This document shows, in pieces, positions 50,408 to 59,773 of a stretch of 64,000 nucleotides of DNA. This DNA comes from Actinomycetota bacterium (GTDB lineage: Bacteria; Actinomycetota; Coriobacteriia; Anaerosomatales; JAUXNU01), in NCBI GenBank assembly GCA_030682655.1, contig JAUXNU010000158.1:1-64000 (forward strand). Direction: 5' to 3'. The notes under the pieces are model-generated. The model searched no databases and was not told the DNA's origin. It saw only the letters and a list, made by a program, of their open reading frames with translations. How positions within the stretch are numbered: the stretch's first letter is position 1; each line of letters starts with the position of its first letter. The translations under genes and the position numbers were made by a program.

Positions 50408-51138
50408 CAGGGCGCACCTCCCGAGGCAAGCTCGGCGTACTTCGGCCTGAGCGAGCCCTTGAATGCAGCCACGTTCGTCTCGCTCATACGTGTGATAGAA
50501 ACCTGAAGCCCATACTGGGTTTTGTACGTCGTGAACAGCAGCGAAGCCATGTCGTCCTGCATCACCGCACCCTCAAGGGCGAGCGGCTCTCCTATCGCAC
50601 GCACGGTGTACGGGCTGCCCAGCCGGCTGGAGTTCACCAGAATGGTCGTGCCCGCACACCGGATCGGAGTGGTCGCAACAACCCGCTCGCCATTCACGTC
50701 GACCGCCTCGGCTCCGCCGGCAAACAAAGCGTTGACGACCGCGGCAATATCCGTGTCGTGTATCAGGAAGTCGTTTGGGTCGCCCACGGGCGCCGCCTCG
50801 CTGCCATCACCGAGAACCACCTGTACGCCGGGACCGGTGACACCTGTCAATCCGGCGGCTTCACGCGCAACATCGAGTTCCCGCGAGAACGATTCACGCA
50901 CTCCCGAGTCCTCTGCGGCCTCTCGTTCAAGTCCGTCCATCTGCGTCCTGAGTTCCGCCAGACGACCCTGCAACTCATCGCGCTGATTCTCCATGTCCTC
51001 GACGACGCCCACCAGATCGCTCACCCGACTCGGTTGCGCGTCAGCGAACCTATGGGTGCTGTTGAAGGCGATCGCAACGACAAACCCAAGAACGCCGATG
51101 ACGGCGATCAGAGCAGGACGATACTGGACGTTGTTCAT
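50407..51138 (-). CDS. DUF881 family membrane protein (first)
   Basis: A 243-residue DUF881 protein: membrane helix (about 8-26), coiled coil (about 40-90), core with GPGVQVVLGDGSE, ALFAGGAEAVDVNGERV and YTVRAIGEPLAL. It is a paralogue of the gene two positions downstream. ATG 51138 is used; GTG 51153 is an alternative. Its stop overlaps the sbp start. Confidence 0.88.
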   Translation of the reverse strand: MNNVQYRPALIAVIGVLGFVVAIAFNSTHRFADAQPSRVSDLVGVVEDMENQRDELQGRLAELRTQMDGLEREAAEDSGVRESFSRELDVAREAAGLTGVTGPGVQVVLGDGSEAAPVGDPNDFLIHDTDIAAVVNALFAGGAEAVDVNGERVVATTPIRCAGTTILVNSSRLGSPYTVRAIGEPLALEGAVMQDDMASLLFTTYKTQYGLQVSITRMSETNVAAFKGSLRPKYAELASGGAP

Positions 51139-51227
51139 CGAGGCACGCTCCACGAGGGGACTGAGGCCTGGATTATAGCAGCTGAACGGCGGTCTCGACA
51201 GCAGCGGAGACCGGCGTGCGGAGACCG

Positions 51228-53759
51228 CTACTCCCCGGCCCCGACGTCCTCGGCTTCCAAGTCCATCGCTACCTGGATGATCTCAGTCCACCGCGAGACG
51301 AGTGCGTCCGCAGTCTCGCCATCCGAACCCTCGGCAATGAGCATCACGCTCGGGTCACTTGCGTGCGGCAGTACGAGAACCCACCCATCATCGAATGACG
51401 CACGAACCCCCTCGGTAAGATCGGTCTCCATGGTGGCCGTTGCCCGCGTGACCTCCCGCATCACCGCTCCCTTGCGGTGGATAGGACAGAAGACGTTCAC
51501 AGTACGCTTGTGGAACTCCGGAATCGCATCGACGATCTCCTCGAACGTCGTCCCCGTCTCCGAGAGCATTCTGCTTATCATCCCAAGACTCATGACAGCA
51601 TCGTAGCCGGCCAGGAACTCGGAGAAGATGAAGCCCCCGGTGGTGTTCCCTGCGAAACCGACCACTCCCTCGAGCGCCACAGCAGCGAGGGCACGGCTGG
51701 TGCGGCCGGGGCGCAGCACCTTGTGCCCGGTGCGGCCCGCGACCCGCTCGACGGCACTGGTCGCGGCGAGCGGGACCGCGATCGGTATGTTGGACGCATC
51801 AGTCCTGCACCACAGGTCGACGACAGCGAGCAACGCTTCCTCTCCGCTAAGCACGCGCCCAGCGCGCGTGACGAGCGTCAACCGCTCGCCGGCAGAGTCG
51901 AAACGCACCCCGAAGTCCGCCTGGAAGAAGCCCAGGGCATTCTGCAATTCACCGCTTGACCCTGACTCGAACGCACCGGGAACCGTCGTCCGCTCAGCGT
52001 CGAGGAACGGGTTCAGTGACACGAGATTGAGCTGCCACGATGACGAGACCTGCGGTAGGACGACCGAGGCAACACCATGGTTCAGGTCAGCAACCACCTT
52101 CAGCCAGCGACCCTCAGGCACCCGACGGCGCTCAAGCGCGTACGTGAGACCCGCAGCATAGTAGTCCATCGCCCGCGGCGGGTAGATGATATCGCCCACC
52201 TCATCGAGAAACGCGCGACGGAACTCCCCCCTGAAGTACAGGCGCTCGATCTTCTTCTCTTCCCATGGCGCGATATCAAGCCCTGACTTCTCGTAGAAGT
52301 GGATTTCGAGTGTCTGGGGATCACGTGCTGACTGGCAGACATGGACGCCGCCCACGCAACGGGTGTCCCGGGTCGTGAACCGGTTGATGGCCGAGGATGC
52401 AACGCGCAGGTCCCTGACCGTACATGTGGCGGAGTTGAGGCCTGCCACCATCGCCCGCTTGACCATCCGGGCGGCCCGACTCGAGTCGCGACTCACCACA
52501 ACGTGCGTGCCCTTTGGAAGAAGCGACCCGAACGCCTGCGCCGCCTTCAGCGCAAGCTCCGGAGTGATGTCCACACCGATCAGCCCGGAGATGCCGTCTT
52601 GCCCGAAGATCGAGCGCGATCCCGTGCTCTCCCAGATCAGGGAGTCCGTTACTACAGCGGCCGGCTCTACCCTCTTGTAGGGGTAGATCTGCACGTCAGC
52701 GCGCACCTGGGCATCGTGACCGATCATCGTCTCATCCCCGACGACAGCGCCGACATCCACGCGGGCACGGGAACGCACGTCCACCTTTCTGCACAGAACG
52801 GCGCCTCGCACCGAGGAGTTCTTGCCAACGAAAGTGTCGTTCCACAGAACGGAGTGGCTGACCCGGGCGTCGGCACCGATGACGCAGTTGTCACCGAGTA
52901 CGCAGTAGTCGCCAACATTGACTCCAGCCCGGATGGTCACGTTCTTCCCGATGACCACCTTGTTGCCCAGCACCGCGTCCTGATGAATCTTGGCACCTTC
53001 ACCCACCCACAGACTGTCACGAGCCTGCACGCCCGGTGTGAAGATCCTCGCCTTGCCGTCGAGTATGTCCCGGTGTACCTGCATGTAGGACTCGAAGCTG
53101 CCGACATCGCACCAGTACCCGTCGACCACGCAGCCGTACAGCGGGTAGCCCATCTCCATAAGCTTGGGAAAGAGCTGTGATGAGAAGTCGTATGGCTGCT
53201 TGTCCGGGATATGGTCGAGTACCTCTCGTTCGATCACGTAGATGCCCGTGTTGATCGTGTCCGAGAACACCTGACCCCAGGTCGGCTTCTCCAAGAACCG
53301 CTCGATCTTGCCGTCCTCGTCGGTGATCACGACGCCGAACTCAAGGGGGTCAGGCACGCTCTTCAAGGCAATCGTCACTGCCGCGCCGCGCCGCTTGTGG
53401 AAATCGATGACCGCCGTGAGGTCGATGTCGGTGAGCGCATCGCCGGAGATCACCAGTAGACCGTCGTCGCCAAGGAGTGGCTCGGCGTTCTTCACCGATC
53501 CGGCCGTCCCAAGCGGTACCTCCTCGAGGGCGTAGGCCATGCTCATGTCCCATTCGTCGCCTTCGCCGAAGTAGTCCTCGATGACCTGCGGCATGAACGC
53601 CAGAGTAGCCACGGCCTCGGTTATGCCGTGGTGCTTCACCAGACCGAGGATGTGCTCCATCACCGGCTGGTTCACGATAGGAACCATCGGCTTTGGCCTC
53701 AGGCTCGTGAGCGGTCGCAGGCGAGTACCTTCCCCGCCCGCCATGATGACGGCTCGCAT
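51228..53759 (-). CDS. Sugar-phosphate nucleotidyltransferase fused to phosphomannomutase-like domain
   Basis: An 843-residue fusion. Residues 1-~235 are a GT-A nucleotidyltransferase ([42 protein letters not shown]); ~240-370 is a left-handed beta-helix; ~375-820 is a phosphohexomutase-like region. In the last, the phosphoserine loop (normally TASHNP) reads CQSARDP, and the sugar-binding loop (GEPSGH-like) reads GNTTGGF. So mutase activity is doubtful. Such ManC/ManB-like fusions are common in actinobacteria and cyanobacteria. Likely role: GDP-mannose or related sugar supply for envelope glycans. It lies between DUF881 and pgsA. Confidence 0.85.
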   Translation of the reverse strand: MRAVIMAGGEGTRLRPLTSLRPKPMVPIVNQPVMEHILGLVKHHGITEAVATLAFMPQVIEDYFGEGDEWDMSMAYALEEVPLGTAGSVKNAEPLLGDDGLLVISGDALTDIDLTAVIDFHKRRGAAVTIALKSVPDPLEFGVVITDEDGKIERFLEKPTWGQVFSDTINTGIYVIEREVLDHIPDKQPYDFSSQLFPKLMEMGYPLYGCVVDGYWCDVGSFESYMQVHRDILDGKARIFTPGVQARDSLWVGEGAKIHQDAVLGNKVVIGKNVTIRAGVNVGDYCVLGDNCVIGADARVSHSVLWNDTFVGKNSSVRGAVLCRKVDVRSRARVDVGAVVGDETMIGHDAQVRADVQIYPYKRVEPAAVVTDSLIWESTGSRSIFGQDGISGLIGVDITPELALKAAQAFGSLLPKGTHVVVSRDSSRAARMVKRAMVAGLNSATCTVRDLRVASSAINRFTTRDTRCVGGVHVCQSARDPQTLEIHFYEKSGLDIAPWEEKKIERLYFRGEFRRAFLDEVGDIIYPPRAMDYYAAGLTYALERRRVPEGRWLKVVADLNHGVASVVLPQVSSSWQLNLVSLNPFLDAERTTVPGAFESGSSGELQNALGFFQADFGVRFDSAGERLTLVTRAGRVLSGEEALLAVVDLWCRTDASNIPIAVPLAATSAVERVAGRTGHKVLRPGRTSRALAAVALEGVVGFAGNTTGGFIFSEFLAGYDAVMSLGMISRMLSETGTTFEEIVDAIPEFHKRTVNVFCPIHRKGAVMREVTRATATMETDLTEGVRASFDDGWVLVLPHASDPSVMLIAEGSDGETADALVSRWTEIIQVAMDLEAEDVGAGE

Positions 53760-53795
53760 GGCGATGCACCTCCCCCAGTGTCTGTTGCGCCCGTC

Positions 53796-54419
53796 CTACC
53801 CGGCGCGATCCGACCGTCCAGCCCGGGCGACCATGGCTCTGGCCTTGAATGTGTACTGCACTGCAGTGGATACCGATAGGACAATGCCCGCGTACATGAA
53901 GAACAGGCCGACGAGAACCCCCCGGCCACCGACCACGACCGTCGGCCAGTTCAAAATCATGAGCGAGAATCCCGACAGAAGCACCGCCGTGGTCATCTTG
54001 CCCATGTAGGTGACGGGCATTCTCAGACGGTAGTGCTCAAGACGCCAGGCGCCCCAGAGAAGATAGACATCGCGCGCCACGAGCAGGACCAGAACCCAAA
54101 GCGGCAACCGCTTCGCGATGTATAGACCGATCACCCCGGAGGCGATGAGGAGCCTGTCGACAAGCGGATCGATCGCCTTCCCGATGGCGGTCACAGTGCC
54201 GGTGCGCCGTGCGATCTGACCGTCGAGCCAGTCGGTCGACGCCGCCGTGGCGAAGAGCGCGAACGCCAGAACATCAGAACGGTCGGAGATGAGAGTAGAG
54301 AAGAAGATGGGGATAAGAACCAGTCTCAGGACCGTGATGATATTGGCAACGGTCCAGATATCGTGTCCGTGCTCTCCCGCGTCCTCGTGTTGCGAGATCT
54401 CCCTGCCGTCGTCTACCAC
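53796..54419 (-). CDS. pgsA: CDP-alcohol phosphatidyltransferase (PgsA-like)
   Basis: A 207-residue membrane enzyme with about five or six helices and the complete CDP-alcohol motif D-x2-DG-x2-AR-x8-G-x3-D-x3-D (DWLDGQIARRTGTVTAIGKA followed by IDPLVDR). It makes phosphatidylglycerophosphate or another phosphatidyl alcohol. Its place beside the DUF881/Sbp genes parallels Rv1822 (pgsA2). GTG 54419 overlaps the corA stop by 7 bp. Confidence 0.88.
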   Translation of the reverse strand: MVDDGREISQHEDAGEHGHDIWTVANIITVLRLVLIPIFFSTLISDRSDVLAFALFATAASTDWLDGQIARRTGTVTAIGKAIDPLVDRLLIASGVIGLYIAKRLPLWVLVLLVARDVYLLWGAWRLEHYRLRMPVTYMGKMTTAVLLSGFSLMILNWPTVVVGGRGVLVGLFFMYAGIVLSVSTAVQYTFKARAMVARAGRSDRAG

Positions 54420-55360
54420 CAGTCTCTCCTCTTGAAGAACACGAGCATCACGACCGTTATGACCAGCATAGCCGCAATGACCGCCGGGTAGGCGTATGTC
54501 ATGCGCAGCTCAGGCATGTGCTGGAAGTTCATACCATATATACCCGTTATCAGCTGCAGCGGCAGGATGATCGCAGCGACGATCGTGAGCTGCTTCATGA
54601 TCTGGTTCATGCGATTCGAAACCGCCGACAAGTAGACGTCCATCGCAGATGCCGCGACCTCTCGGTATGTGTCCACCGCATCTCCCACCTGGGTGAGATG
54701 GTCGGCCACGTCCTGGAAGTAGCGGTATGCCTCCTGGCTGACCAGCTCGGTCTCACGAGTCAGCGAACGCAGTCCGTCACGCTCGGGCGCGATGATCTTG
54801 TGAAGCGCCAGCAGCTCACGACGGCTTTCGTAGAGTTCCTGGAGGTGCCGCCGTTCGGCCCGCTCGATCATCCGGTCCTGCAGGTCTTCGAGACGGTCGC
54901 CGAGTGCATCAACCACAGGGAAGACCGCGTCAACGAGCCGGTCGACGATCGAATGGAACACCCACTCTTCACCCAGCGCCAGTTGTGCGCCGGCTTCTGC
55001 GGCCACTTCGTCAATCGCTTTGAGCGGCTCCCGGTGAACCGTCACGAGCCATCCTTCGCCGAGGAAGATGTCGACCTCACGCATCTCGAGCGCGCCCGGT
55101 CCGCCGGTAGCCGTCACCCACACGACAAACAAAGAGCCGTTGTCCCGCTCGATCTTGGGTCGTTGCGGGAAGTGGAGACAATCCTCCAGGGAAAGCGGAT
55201 GAAGCCCGAAGACCTTGCCAACGCTGGCCAGAAGATGCTCATCGGGACCGAAGACATCGACCCATGTGCACGACGAGGGTGTCAGCTTCTCGAGCTCGTC
55301 GAGCCCTCCGATCGTGAGCTTTCCCGCGTCGAGCCGTCTCACGCTGACAGCCGCAGTCAT
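54413..55360 (-). CDS. corA: CorA-family divalent cation channel
   Basis: A 315-residue CorA: a large cytosolic funnel domain, a long helix, and two C-terminal membrane helices with the filter motif YGMNF followed by MPEL. It moves Mg2+ (or Co2+/Ni2+). The C-terminus is basic (FFKRRDWW), as usual. It begins about 100 bp downstream of the toxin-antitoxin pair on the same strand. Confidence 0.94.
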   Translation of the reverse strand: MTAAVSVRRLDAGKLTIGGLDELEKLTPSSCTWVDVFGPDEHLLASVGKVFGLHPLSLEDCLHFPQRPKIERDNGSLFVVWVTATGGPGALEMREVDIFLGEGWLVTVHREPLKAIDEVAAEAGAQLALGEEWVFHSIVDRLVDAVFPVVDALGDRLEDLQDRMIERAERRHLQELYESRRELLALHKIIAPERDGLRSLTRETELVSQEAYRYFQDVADHLTQVGDAVDTYREVAASAMDVYLSAVSNRMNQIMKQLTIVAAIILPLQLITGIYGMNFQHMPELRMTYAYPAVIAAMLVITVVMLVFFKRRDWW

Positions 55361-55462
55361 CGTCGCCCCTCCCTCTCCCGCATCGGCCTCAGCATATCCT
55401 GCGCGGAGAGCTTGCGGAAGAAGGGAGCAGTGACCGCTGCGACTAGCAGCGTCCCGGTTCGC

Positions 55463-55840
55463 TCATCGCTCCGCACCCCTGTGCTTGCCGAGTTCTCGCA
55501 GCAGCGAATCAGCCGCGTCGCCGACTGTCGGCACCTTCTCCACGACGATCTGCCAGATTCGCGCGCGATCAATCGTGGCGTAGCCGTGCACGACGATATT
55601 GCGCGCCGAACGCATGCCGGGTGGGTCGAGTTCGGGGTGCGCCTCAACGTAGTCTCCGTGCCGATTGCGTAGTTGAGAAGCGATCTCGCCGAGCTGGATG
55701 ATCCCGCGCTCGATCGCCCACGAGCCCGTGTGTGTGGTCATGAATGTCTCACGGTCCGTCTCAGCGACGAGACGACCCACGCCATCGACCGTGTCGCGCA
55801 TGTCGTGCAGGAACTGCTCGATTGTGCGGTCCTGGCTCAT
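55463..55840 (-). CDS. hepT: HepT-like toxin (HEPN/DUF86)
   Basis: A 125-residue HEPN-fold protein. The RNase motif is R80-N-x3-H85-G-Y87 (ARNIVVHGYATID), matching the RX4HXY motif of HepT, where the Tyr is AMPylated by the partner antitoxin. EIASQLRNRHGDY and the family's pattern of helices also fit. ATG 55840 overlaps the antitoxin stop by one base (GTG 55843 is an alternative). Together with the upstream gene it forms a type VII toxin-antitoxin module. Confidence 0.88.
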   Translation of the reverse strand: MSQDRTIEQFLHDMRDTVDGVGRLVAETDRETFMTTHTGSWAIERGIIQLGEIASQLRNRHGDYVEAHPELDPPGMRSARNIVVHGYATIDRARIWQIVVEKVPTVGDAADSLLRELGKHRGAER

Positions 55841-56340
55841 CACAGGGGCACCGACTCTCTCTCAACGCTCTCCCGCACGTGGGGCTTCAGGCACTTGCGC
55901 TCACCGAGATCGACCTTCCGGCCGAGTGCTGCGCTCATCGCTTCCTCGATCACGGCAACAGCGAACAGGTCAAGACTCTCAGGTATGTCGGCCACAAGGT
56001 CCAGGTCGCTGTCAGGGGTGTCTGTCCCATGCGCGACCGAACCGAACACGACGACATGCTCAAGACCGTATTCCTCGGCAATCCTCGTGAGTTCGTCGCG
56101 ATGGCGCTCCAAGAGCACCGAAGGTCGCTCAGGTGCAAGCGACACGGCCGGCTCACGCCCGAGGGCTGCGGCCGCGCGCGACAGTGTGGAGAGCGTCACG
56201 GACTCGTCAGCTGGGTCTAGAACGCGGGCGACAGTCGAGCGGCTGGTGTGCATGCGCCTCGCAAGTTCGGCGCGGCTCACACCGTCGCGCTCCATGACTG
56301 CGGTCAGCTCAGCGGCGTAGGCCGTCTTGGTCGCGGGCAT
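55840..56340 (-). CDS. mntA: MntA-like nucleotidyltransferase antitoxin with N-terminal HTH
   Basis: A 166-residue protein. Residues 1-~65 form an XRE-type helix-turn-helix (SRAELARRMHTSRSTVARVL). Residues ~75-166 are a minimal nucleotidyltransferase with G100-S101-x10-D112-x-D114 (GSVAHGTDTPDSDLDLV), the MntA active site that AMPylates HepT. The fused DNA-binding domain, absent from the classical Shewanella MntA, suggests it represses its own operon. A near-palindrome lies 22 bp upstream. Confidence 0.88.
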   Translation of the reverse strand: MPATKTAYAAELTAVMERDGVSRAELARRMHTSRSTVARVLDPADESVTLSTLSRAAAALGREPAVSLAPERPSVLLERHRDELTRIAEEYGLEHVVVFGSVAHGTDTPDSDLDLVADIPESLDLFAVAVIEEAMSAALGRKVDLGERKCLKPHVRESVERESVPL

Positions 56341-56362
56341 CGGACCTGCTCCCTTCTGGTAG

Positions 56363-56384
56363 GGTGTCTCACATATGATACACC
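56363..56384. promoter_or_regulatory. Candidate operator of the mntA-hepT operon
   Basis: GGTGTCTCACATATGATACACC is a 22-bp near-palindrome (18 of 22 positions symmetric; arms GGTGT/ACACC at 56363-56367 and 56380-56384) located 22-44 bp before the mntA start. It is a natural target for the antitoxin's own HTH domain. Base evidence only; no promoter hexamers were fixed. Confidence 0.5.
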
Positions 56385-56407
56385 ATCGATTCCCGCCGGT
56401 AGACGAA

Positions 56408-56431
56408 ACGAGACACCCGAAGGTGCCCCGT
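56408..56431. repeat. UUCG-loop hairpin repeat, copy 1 (degenerate)
   Basis: Arm ACGAGACACC, loop CGAA, arm GGTGCCCCGT: a 10-bp stem with two A-C mismatches. Read on the minus strand the loop is TTCG closed by C-G and is followed by a T-rich tail (TCTCGTTTCGTC), like an intrinsic terminator pointing left. It lies in the divergent gap between mntA and the ABC-F gene, where no leftward gene ends. Related copies are at 59683 and 63636. Confidence 0.6.
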
Positions 56432-56590
56432 CAAATCCGCTGGTCGGGCTTGGTGGACGCGTTTGTGACTGCTGCACTACCTCGGTAGATCCCACCCCAC
56501 CGACATGACACGGCAGGTATCCTGTGTGCTGATGCAATGCAATGGTGTTGTTCGTGCACACAAACTCTGCGAGGATTGAGGTTCGCGCTC

Positions 56591-58417
56591 GTGGCATATC
56601 TGCTTGGATGTGAGAACGTCCACCTGGAATACCCGACGAAGAAGGTCTTCGACTCGGTCACGCTCGGCATCAATGAGGGCGACCGCATCGGCATCGTCGG
56701 CGGCAACGGCGATGGCAAGTCGACGCTCCTTTCGCTACTTGCGGGTTCGGTTGAGCCGGACGACGGCCGCATCATGCGGCGCCGCGGAACCACTGTACGT
56801 ATGCTCGAGCAGACCGATTCCCTCGATCCGGAAGCGACTGTCTCCCATACGGTCGTCGGGGACGCGCCCGAGTACACATGGGCGTCAGATCCCCGGATCC
56901 GCAACATCATTCGCGGGCTCATCGCGGATATCCCCTGGGATGGCCGCATCGGCGAACTCTCCGGCGGGCAGCGGCGTCGCGTGGATCTTGCTCGCGTGCT
57001 GATTGCGGACTGCGATGTGCTCATGCTCGACGAGCCAACCAACCATCTCGATGTTCACGGTATCGCGTGGCTGGCCGACCACCTCAAGAACCGTTGGCCC
57101 AAGAAGTCAGGCGCGCTCCTCGTCGTCACGCATGACCGCTGGTTTCTCGATGAAGTCTGCTCAGGGATGTGGGAGGTGCGCGGCGGGCGGGTAGAGCAGT
57201 TCGAGGGCGGCTACTCAGCATATGTGCTCCAGCGCGTCGAACGCGCAGAGGCTGCGAGCACGGCCGAGCAGAAGCGCAAGAACCTCATGCGCAAGGAACT
57301 TGCGTGGCTCTCGCGCGGCTCTCGCGCCCGATCGACCAAGCCGAAGTTCCATATCGAAGCGGCGCGCGCTCTCATCGCTGACGAACCGCCCGTGCGCAAC
57401 TCGGTCGAGCTGAAGCGGACGGCGATCTCTCGTTTGGGCAAGCAGGTTGTCGACCTTGTCGACGTAACCGAGTGCTTCGGCGACAAGACGGTCATCGACG
57501 ACGTCACGTGGCTCATCGGCCCAGGAGACAGGTTCGGCATCCTGGGTGAGAATGGGTCGGGCAAGACAACGCTTCTGAATCTCATCCGGGGCTCGCTCGA
57601 GCCGACATCAGGTCATGTGAAGACCGGCAAGAGCGTCAAGTTCGCCGTCCTGTCGCAACACCTCGACGAGTTGAACGAGTTGGGAAGCTCCCGGGTCCGC
57701 GAGGTTCTCTCGCGATACAAGACGCGCTACGAGATCGATGGCAAGGAGTTGACCCCGGCCCAGCTGTTGGAGCGTCTCGGGTTCGGAGCTGCCCAGCTGT
57801 CCACGGCAGTATCTGATCTGTCCGGCGGAGAGAAGCGCCGTCTCCAGCTGATGCTCATCCTCTTGGACAGGCCGAACGTGCTGATCTTGGATGAGCCGGA
57901 CAACGACCTGGATATCGACATGCTCGCGGTCGTGGAGAGTCTCCTGGACACGTGGCCCGGCACACTTCTCCTCATCACCCATGATCGCCACCTGATGGAA
58001 CGCGTCACCGACGATCAGTTCGCCTTGGTTGACGGGAAGGTCCGCCATGTCCCAGGCGGCATCGACGAGTACCTGCGGCTTCTGGACGAGCGCCGCGACG
58101 CGAACGCGGAAGCCAAGCCCGAGAATCAGAAGCCGAAGGAAGGCGCGACCAGCCGGTCGATTGGCGAATCAGATGAGGAGCGCAAACAAGTCTTGTCGAG
58201 GGCGGACGAATACGGTCTGAAGAAGGAGCTCGCGTCTACCGAGCGCAAGTTGGAGACACTCGGCAGCAAGGCTGACGCAATTCGTGCAGAGATGAAGGTG
58301 ACGGATTCTTCCGACTACGTCGCCTTGCTCGACGTCCAAGCACGGCTTCAGAGTGTCGAGCAGCAGGTCTCTGACCTCGAGGACGAATGGGTGGAACTGT
58401 CCGAGAAGCTCACCTGA
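56591..58417 (+). CDS. ABC-F family ATPase
   Basis: A 608-residue ABC-F protein: two ATPase domains without membrane segments. Walker A1 GGNGDGKST, signature LSGGQRRRVDLARVL, Walker B with DEPTNHLD; Walker A2 GENGSGKTT, signature LSGGEKRRLQLMLIL, second DEPDNDLD. The C-terminus (about 510-608) is a charged coiled coil, as in Uup. ABC-F proteins act on ribosomes (stalling relief, antibiotic protection). GTG 56591 gives the family N-terminus (VAYLLGCENVHLEY); GAGG lies 10 bp upstream. A frame starting 18 codons earlier is not favoured. Confidence 0.9.
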   Translation: MAYLLGCENVHLEYPTKKVFDSVTLGINEGDRIGIVGGNGDGKSTLLSLLAGSVEPDDGRIMRRRGTTVRMLEQTDSLDPEATVSHTVVGDAPEYTWASDPRIRNIIRGLIADIPWDGRIGELSGGQRRRVDLARVLIADCDVLMLDEPTNHLDVHGIAWLADHLKNRWPKKSGALLVVTHDRWFLDEVCSGMWEVRGGRVEQFEGGYSAYVLQRVERAEAASTAEQKRKNLMRKELAWLSRGSRARSTKPKFHIEAARALIADEPPVRNSVELKRTAISRLGKQVVDLVDVTECFGDKTVIDDVTWLIGPGDRFGILGENGSGKTTLLNLIRGSLEPTSGHVKTGKSVKFAVLSQHLDELNELGSSRVREVLSRYKTRYEIDGKELTPAQLLERLGFGAAQLSTAVSDLSGGEKRRLQLMLILLDRPNVLILDEPDNDLDIDMLAVVESLLDTWPGTLLLITHDRHLMERVTDDQFALVDGKVRHVPGGIDEYLRLLDERRDANAEAKPENQKPKEGATSRSIGESDEERKQVLSRADEYGLKKELASTERKLETLGSKADAIRAEMKVTDSSDYVALLDVQARLQSVEQQVSDLEDEWVELSEKLT

Positions 58418-58515
58418 CGCGCACCTCAGAACCGCGACCCCGGACTTGCAGCCCATAGGGCATCTTGTGTCCGAGTAGTACCTGACAGCACGTGGAGGGT
58501 ATATCCAATATCACC

Positions 58516-59634
58516 ATGACCACTATGGATACCCCCACGAATCGCCCTGCCCAAGACGGCCCCGCCGCGTCCTTCGACGCAGGCTCGTCTTCGGTCTCCC
58601 CCCCGACGCCCGCGGAAACCGCTGCTGCGCCCCCTTCGCTCGGCCAGCAGCAGCACGCGAAGGGCCAGCAGATGGCCGCCGAGGCATCGTGGGAGCCCGA
58701 GGATGCTGTTTGGGCGGATGAGGCCGTCGAAAAGGAGGGCGAGGCGCTGTTCCGCTCCATCTACGAGCGCTCCGCTGTCGGCATCGCGCTGGTGGACCTC
58801 AAGGGGTGCATCTCCACGTGCAACCCTGCGCTCGCGAACATGCTCGACTACACCGTCGACGACCTTCTGGGGCGGGCGTTCACCGACCTCGCCCATCCGG
58901 AGGACGGCACGCTCGACCAGCAGCAGTTTGACGTACTCATAGCGGGGCAGGGCGACCACTACACGATCGAGAAGCGCTACGTTCGCCAGGATGGCTCGAT
59001 CCTCTGGGGGCAAATGACGGCCTCTCTGATCTCAAGGGAACACAACATCCCACGGTTCGTCATTGGCATAGTCGAGGACGTCTCGGAGCGCCACCACGCC
59101 GAGGAAGCGATCCGGCAGCGCGACCTCGGTATCCGCGAGGCGTACAGCCAGGTCATCGCAGCAGTGACCGGGGGCAGGCTCGTGCTGATGGGGACGGATG
59201 AGATCGTCGCGGAACTGGGAGACGAGGTATGGAACGCGGGTACGATCGAGTCTGCCGCGGATCTGACCGACGCCCGCCACCGGTTGTGCGCAGTTCTGGA
59301 GGAGCGCTTCGGCGACCTCCCGAACGCGGACAGGCTCGTGCTCGCCGCCAGCGAGGCGACGGTGAACGCCTTCCAGCACGGAGGCAACGTGCGAATGCGG
59401 CTCCTCGAGAAGGACGGCCTGATCCAGGCCGAGGTGGTCGACGACGGTCCGGGAATCGACTTCTCGGACCTCCCGAAGGCGACACTCGTCCCCGGGTACT
59501 CGTGCACGATGTCCCTCGGCATGGGCTTCACGTTGATGCTCGCAGAGTGCGACCGCGTCCTACTCGCCACTGGGCCGTCAGGCACGGCCGTCGTCCTGGA
59601 GGCGCGACGGAGCGACGAGCGAGATTCACCGTAG
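58516..59634 (+). CDS. PAS-domain protein with anti-sigma-type (HATPase_c_2) kinase domain
   Basis: About 372 residues. A Pro/Ala/Ser-rich N-terminus (about 70 residues) is followed by a PAS/PAC domain (FRSIYERSAVGIALVDLKG, YTVDDLLGRAFTDLAHPED). The C-terminal RsbW-type ATPase has N box SEATVNAFQHGG, G1 VDDGPGID and G2 LGMGFTLML. No His phosphorylation domain is present. This arrangement is typical of sensors that phosphorylate anti-sigma antagonists in partner-switching systems; no sigma or STAS gene is adjacent. The start is uncertain: GTG 58492 or ATG 58516/58525. Confidence 0.78.
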   Translation: MTTMDTPTNRPAQDGPAASFDAGSSSVSPPTPAETAAAPPSLGQQQHAKGQQMAAEASWEPEDAVWADEAVEKEGEALFRSIYERSAVGIALVDLKGCISTCNPALANMLDYTVDDLLGRAFTDLAHPEDGTLDQQQFDVLIAGQGDHYTIEKRYVRQDGSILWGQMTASLISREHNIPRFVIGIVEDVSERHHAEEAIRQRDLGIREAYSQVIAAVTGGRLVLMGTDEIVAELGDEVWNAGTIESAADLTDARHRLCAVLEERFGDLPNADRLVLAASEATVNAFQHGGNVRMRLLEKDGLIQAEVVDDGPGIDFSDLPKATLVPGYSCTMSLGMGFTLMLAECDRVLLATGPSGTAVVLEARRSDERDSP

Positions 59635-59682
59635 GGATTTCGTGGGTCGGCGCTCACGAAGAAACCGGACACGCATCCACAG

Positions 59683-59718
59683 ACGAATTCGGGGCACCCG
59701 AAGGTGCCCCGAATTCGT
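59683..59718. terminator. Bidirectional terminator; UUCG-loop hairpin repeat, copy 2
   Basis: A 16-bp perfect stem (ACGAATTCGGGGCACC, loop CGAA, GGTGCCCCGAATTCGT) between the convergent PAS gene and flavoprotein gene. On the minus strand it has a stable C(UUCG)G loop and lies 56 bp past the flavoprotein stop. The core GGGGCACC-CGAA-GGTGCCCC is shared with copies at 56408 and 63636. Confidence 0.7.
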
Positions 59719-59773
59719 TCAATCGTCGCTCGTTCGAAAGACTCTCTCCAGGGAATCGCCTACCTGCGCTCTC

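Noticed and set aside
54518-55672. 384-codon open frame on the plus strand
   Set aside because: Antisense to corA and hepT, both clearly recognised; no ribosome-binding site or domain.
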